From: an uncultured Alphaproteobacteria bacterium
Lineage (GTDB): Bacteria; Pseudomonadota; Alphaproteobacteria; Thalassobaculales; Thalassobaculaceae
Assembly: GCA_938028645.1 (NCBI GenBank)
Contig: CALIMD010000264.1
Coordinates: 1 to 7,996, forward strand
Direction of reading: 5' to 3'
Length of the DNA: 7,996 nucleotides
A program made the translations under genes and the position numbers. A model generated the notes under the pieces. It ran no database searches. It was not told the DNA's origin and saw only the letters and a list, made by a program, of their open reading frames with translations. Within the stretch, counting starts at the first letter, position 1. Each line of letters opens with the position of its first letter. Below, one piece after another: positions 5,883 through 7,996 of this stretch.

Positions 5883-7996
5883 ATGTCATACAAATACATT
5901 CTCATATTTATCATCATAGTTTTTATAATACCAACCAAAGCGTCGTTAAACGTTGTTGGAAGTTCCGGTTGGGCTGTTACAGACATAGCAAACTTTCGCT
6001 TAATTAGCGGAGTAAGTAACATAGGCGCCTCAAATAAAGTGTCGCTTGGTCTGGAATTTGAACTCAAAGCTGGTTGGAAGATTTATTGGCGTAATCCTGG
6101 AGACGCAGGATATCCTCCAGAAATTAATTTTGAAAATAGCGAAAATCTATCTGAGATAAAATGGTTTTGGCCAGCGCCCAAACGATTTATTTTTGAAGGT
6201 ATGCAAAATTTTGGATATGAAAAAAAGGTCATATTCCCAATAACAGTTATCTTAAAAACAGCGAAAGAACCATTAGTTTTGCACGCAAATATCACAGCAC
6301 TTGCATGTAAGGATATTTGTGTTCCTATAGACGGAAGTCTCAATCTAACAATTCCAGGTGGAAATGCAGTAAAGACTGATCACGCGGCGTCGATATATTC
6401 TTTCGAAAAGCGCGTGCCAACAAAAACAACTTGGCCAGGATTTAAGATCCTTAACGTCAAGGCTAATAAAAGCTCAATCCTTATTAAAGTAAAATCGGAA
6501 CACCCTCTCATCAAACCTGATATTTTTATTGAATCCGGGAATGCTTTTAGATTCGGAAAACCGGAGATTGCTATGTCAGCTGATCGGTTAAATGCATCGT
6601 TCGTTTTATCCAATGATATACCGATAGATACCAGTCTTGCCGAGATACCCATTACGATAACTGTTGTCGATGGCAAAAAGTCTATAGAAGTGCAAAGATC
6701 TATACGCGGAAAACTAATCACTAAACCGGCCAAATCCTACAGTATCTTCAATTGGCTTACCATTTTATTAACCGCCTTAATGGGAGGTTTAATTCTAAAC
6801 CTCATGCCATGTGTTCTTCCTGTATTAACAATAAAACTTCTCCAATTTACGCGTTCTTCTGGCTTAGACCGACGGGCCGTTAGGAATGGTTTTATTTACT
6901 CAGCCTACGGCATTATTTTTTCTTTTTTGATCATAGCTATATTAGCCATCATCATAAAACAAGCGGGCGTAAGTGTTGGCTGGGGCATGCACTTTCAGCA
7001 ACCCGTTTTTTTAGGTTTCATTTGCCTTATTTTACTTGGCTTCGCAGGTAGCTTATTTCGTTGGTTTCATTTTCAAATTCCCCAATCTCTTATTTGGCTT
7101 GAAACCAGATCAGCTAGCTTGTCCAACTTAGATGAAAAAACCAGTTCTAAGGTGAACCATTTCTTTACTGGAGCATTTGCTACCGTTCTGGCTACTCCCT
7201 GTTCTGCGCCTTTTGTAGGAACTGCGCTAAGCTTTGCATTAAGTCAAGGGCCTATTGAAATATTATCAATATTTCTAACAATGGGATTAGGATTATCACT
7301 TCCATATTTATTAATATCCATCAAGCCGGAGCTTTTGAGATTTCTACCACGACCTGGGACATGGATGCATAAATTAGAAATCATTTTAGGCGTCATTCTA
7401 ATTCTTACTGCCGTTTGGATTTTATCCGTTTTATACAAACAGTTAAATACTAATTCATTTATTATCAGTTTTGTATTGATTACTTCAGCATTTCTTGCGC
7501 TTTGGGTTTTTCATTTAAGCGGTCGAAATTCTCTAAAAATCCTAAGTCCGCTCATCGGTGTCTTAGCTCTTTTAATAATTGCAAATTCAAAACCACCTTC
7601 AACCAATAGAAATTCAAATAGCCAGCTGGTAAATATCGTATCAACCGGCGATAAACTAATTTGGCAGGAATTTAATCCGAGCCTGATCCCCAAAATTGTT
7701 AAGAACGGCAAGGCTGTTTTCGTTGATGTGACAGCAGATTGGTGTCTTACATGCAAAATTAACAAAAACACCCTTGTGTCGAGCGACCTTGTGGGAAGGT
7801 TTTTATTAGATAAAAACATTATAAAAATGAAAGCCGATTGGACGCTGCCCGATCCAACCATTTCATCATTTTTGGAAGCGCATAACAGATTCGGAATACC
7901 TTTTAATATTATCTATGGACCTGGGGCGACAGACGGGATAATCCTTCCTGAATTATTAAGTGAGTCCAATATTTTACTTGGGTTTAGGAAGGCACT
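5883..7996 (+). CDS. dsbD: DsbD/ScsB-family protein-disulfide reductase, C-terminus beyond window
   Basis: Inner-membrane protein passing electrons from cytoplasmic thioredoxin to periplasmic thiol-disulfide partners. Seen: 704 complete codons, open at the right edge. A signal peptide spans about 1-20 (Lys4, isoleucine-rich core, T-K-A before the likely cleavage). The periplasmic N-terminal domain (about 21-285) has WKIYWRNPGDAGYPP and the pair Cys142-x3-Cys146 in ACKDICVP. A CcdA-like membrane domain (about 290-570, some eight hydrophobic segments) carries Cys310 in LMPCVLPVL and Cys440 in ATPCSAPFVG. The thioredoxin-like C-terminal domain has Cys621-x2-Cys624 in ADWCLTCK. All six expected redox cysteines are present. 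The C-x3-C pair resembles ScsB-like members more than E. coli DsbD, whose pair is spaced further apart, so scsB is an alternative name. The end matches the family's last stretch, so only a few residues are probably missing. An in-frame TAA at 5877 makes 5883 the first ATG; its Shine-Dalgarno is poor. Confidence 0.92.
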   Translation, partial: MSYKYILIFIIIVFIIPTKASLNVVGSSGWAVTDIANFRLISGVSNIGASNKVSLGLEFELKAGWKIYWRNPGDAGYPPEINFENSENLSEIKWFWPAPKRFIFEGMQNFGYEKKVIFPITVILKTAKEPLVLHANITALACKDICVPIDGSLNLTIPGGNAVKTDHAASIYSFEKRVPTKTTWPGFKILNVKANKSSILIKVKSEHPLIKPDIFIESGNAFRFGKPEIAMSADRLNASFVLSNDIPIDTSLAEIPITITVVDGKKSIEVQRSIRGKLITKPAKSYSIFNWLTILLTALMGGLILNLMPCVLPVLTIKLLQFTRSSGLDRRAVRNGFIYSAYGIIFSFLIIAILAIIIKQAGVSVGWGMHFQQPVFLGFICLILLGFAGSLFRWFHFQIPQSLIWLETRSASLSNLDEKTSSKVNHFFTGAFATVLATPCSAPFVGTALSFALSQGPIEILSIFLTMGLGLSLPYLLISIKPELLRFLPRPGTWMHKLEIILGVILILTAVWILSVLYKQLNTNSFIISFVLITSAFLALWVFHLSGRNSLKILSPLIGVLALLIIANSKPPSTNRNSNSQLVNIVSTGDKLIWQEFNPSLIPKIVKNGKAVFVDVTADWCLTCKINKNTLVSSDLVGRFLLDKNIIKMKADWTLPDPTISSFLEAHNRFGIPFNIIYGPGATDGIILPELLSESNILLGFRKA

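Noticed and set aside
5876..7861. Five minus-strand open frames of 63 to 117 codons opposite the dsbD-like gene
   Set aside because: The plus strand carries an uninterrupted DsbD-family protein with all six redox cysteines. The antisense frames lack start signals and recognisable content.

Overview
The window looks like ordinary chromosome from a low-GC (roughly 40% by eye) alphaproteobacterium. Three things point there: the divergent mutS / malic enzyme pair, a hybrid malic enzyme with a phosphotransacetylase-like tail, and yqgE lying divergently beside a ScsB-like member of the DsbD family whose N-terminal domain carries a C-x3-C pair. All three are layouts I associate with Alphaproteobacteria. 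The low GC would fit a marine or otherwise streamlined lineage, but I cannot assign a genus. No rRNA, tRNA, CRISPR array, insertion sequence or phage gene was seen.

Layout: (1) 1-2600, minus strand: mutS, encoding the mismatch-recognition ATPase, complete at the N-terminus and cut by the window edge near its C-terminus. (2) 2601-2838: a 238-bp divergent intergenic region with a possible mutS promoter and, next to the malic enzyme start, an inverted repeat and a short palindrome. (3) 2839-5103, plus strand: maeB, an NADP-type malic enzyme fused to a phosphotransacetylase-like domain. (4) 5104-5139: a 36-bp gap between convergent genes with a weak terminator-like hairpin. (5) 5140-5706, minus strand: yqgE (AlgH/UPF0301 family); an ATG start is preferred over an upstream GTG. 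(6) 5707-5882: a second divergent intergenic region with a perfect TATAAT hexamer, a 14-bp palindrome and a possible 17-codon upstream ORF. (7) 5883 to the right edge, plus strand: a DsbD/ScsB-type thiol:disulfide transporter, probably missing only its last few residues.

The four genes serve separate functions: DNA repair, malate to pyruvate conversion with NADPH production, a conserved protein of unknown role, and export of reducing power to the periplasm. NADPH from the malic enzyme could in principle feed the thioredoxin-to-DsbD relay, but nothing in the sequence links them directly. I found no convincing new system. The items worth a second look are small: leader structures upstream of maeB and dsbD, homopolymer runs inside mutS and yqgE, and the cysteine arrangement of the DsbD-like protein.
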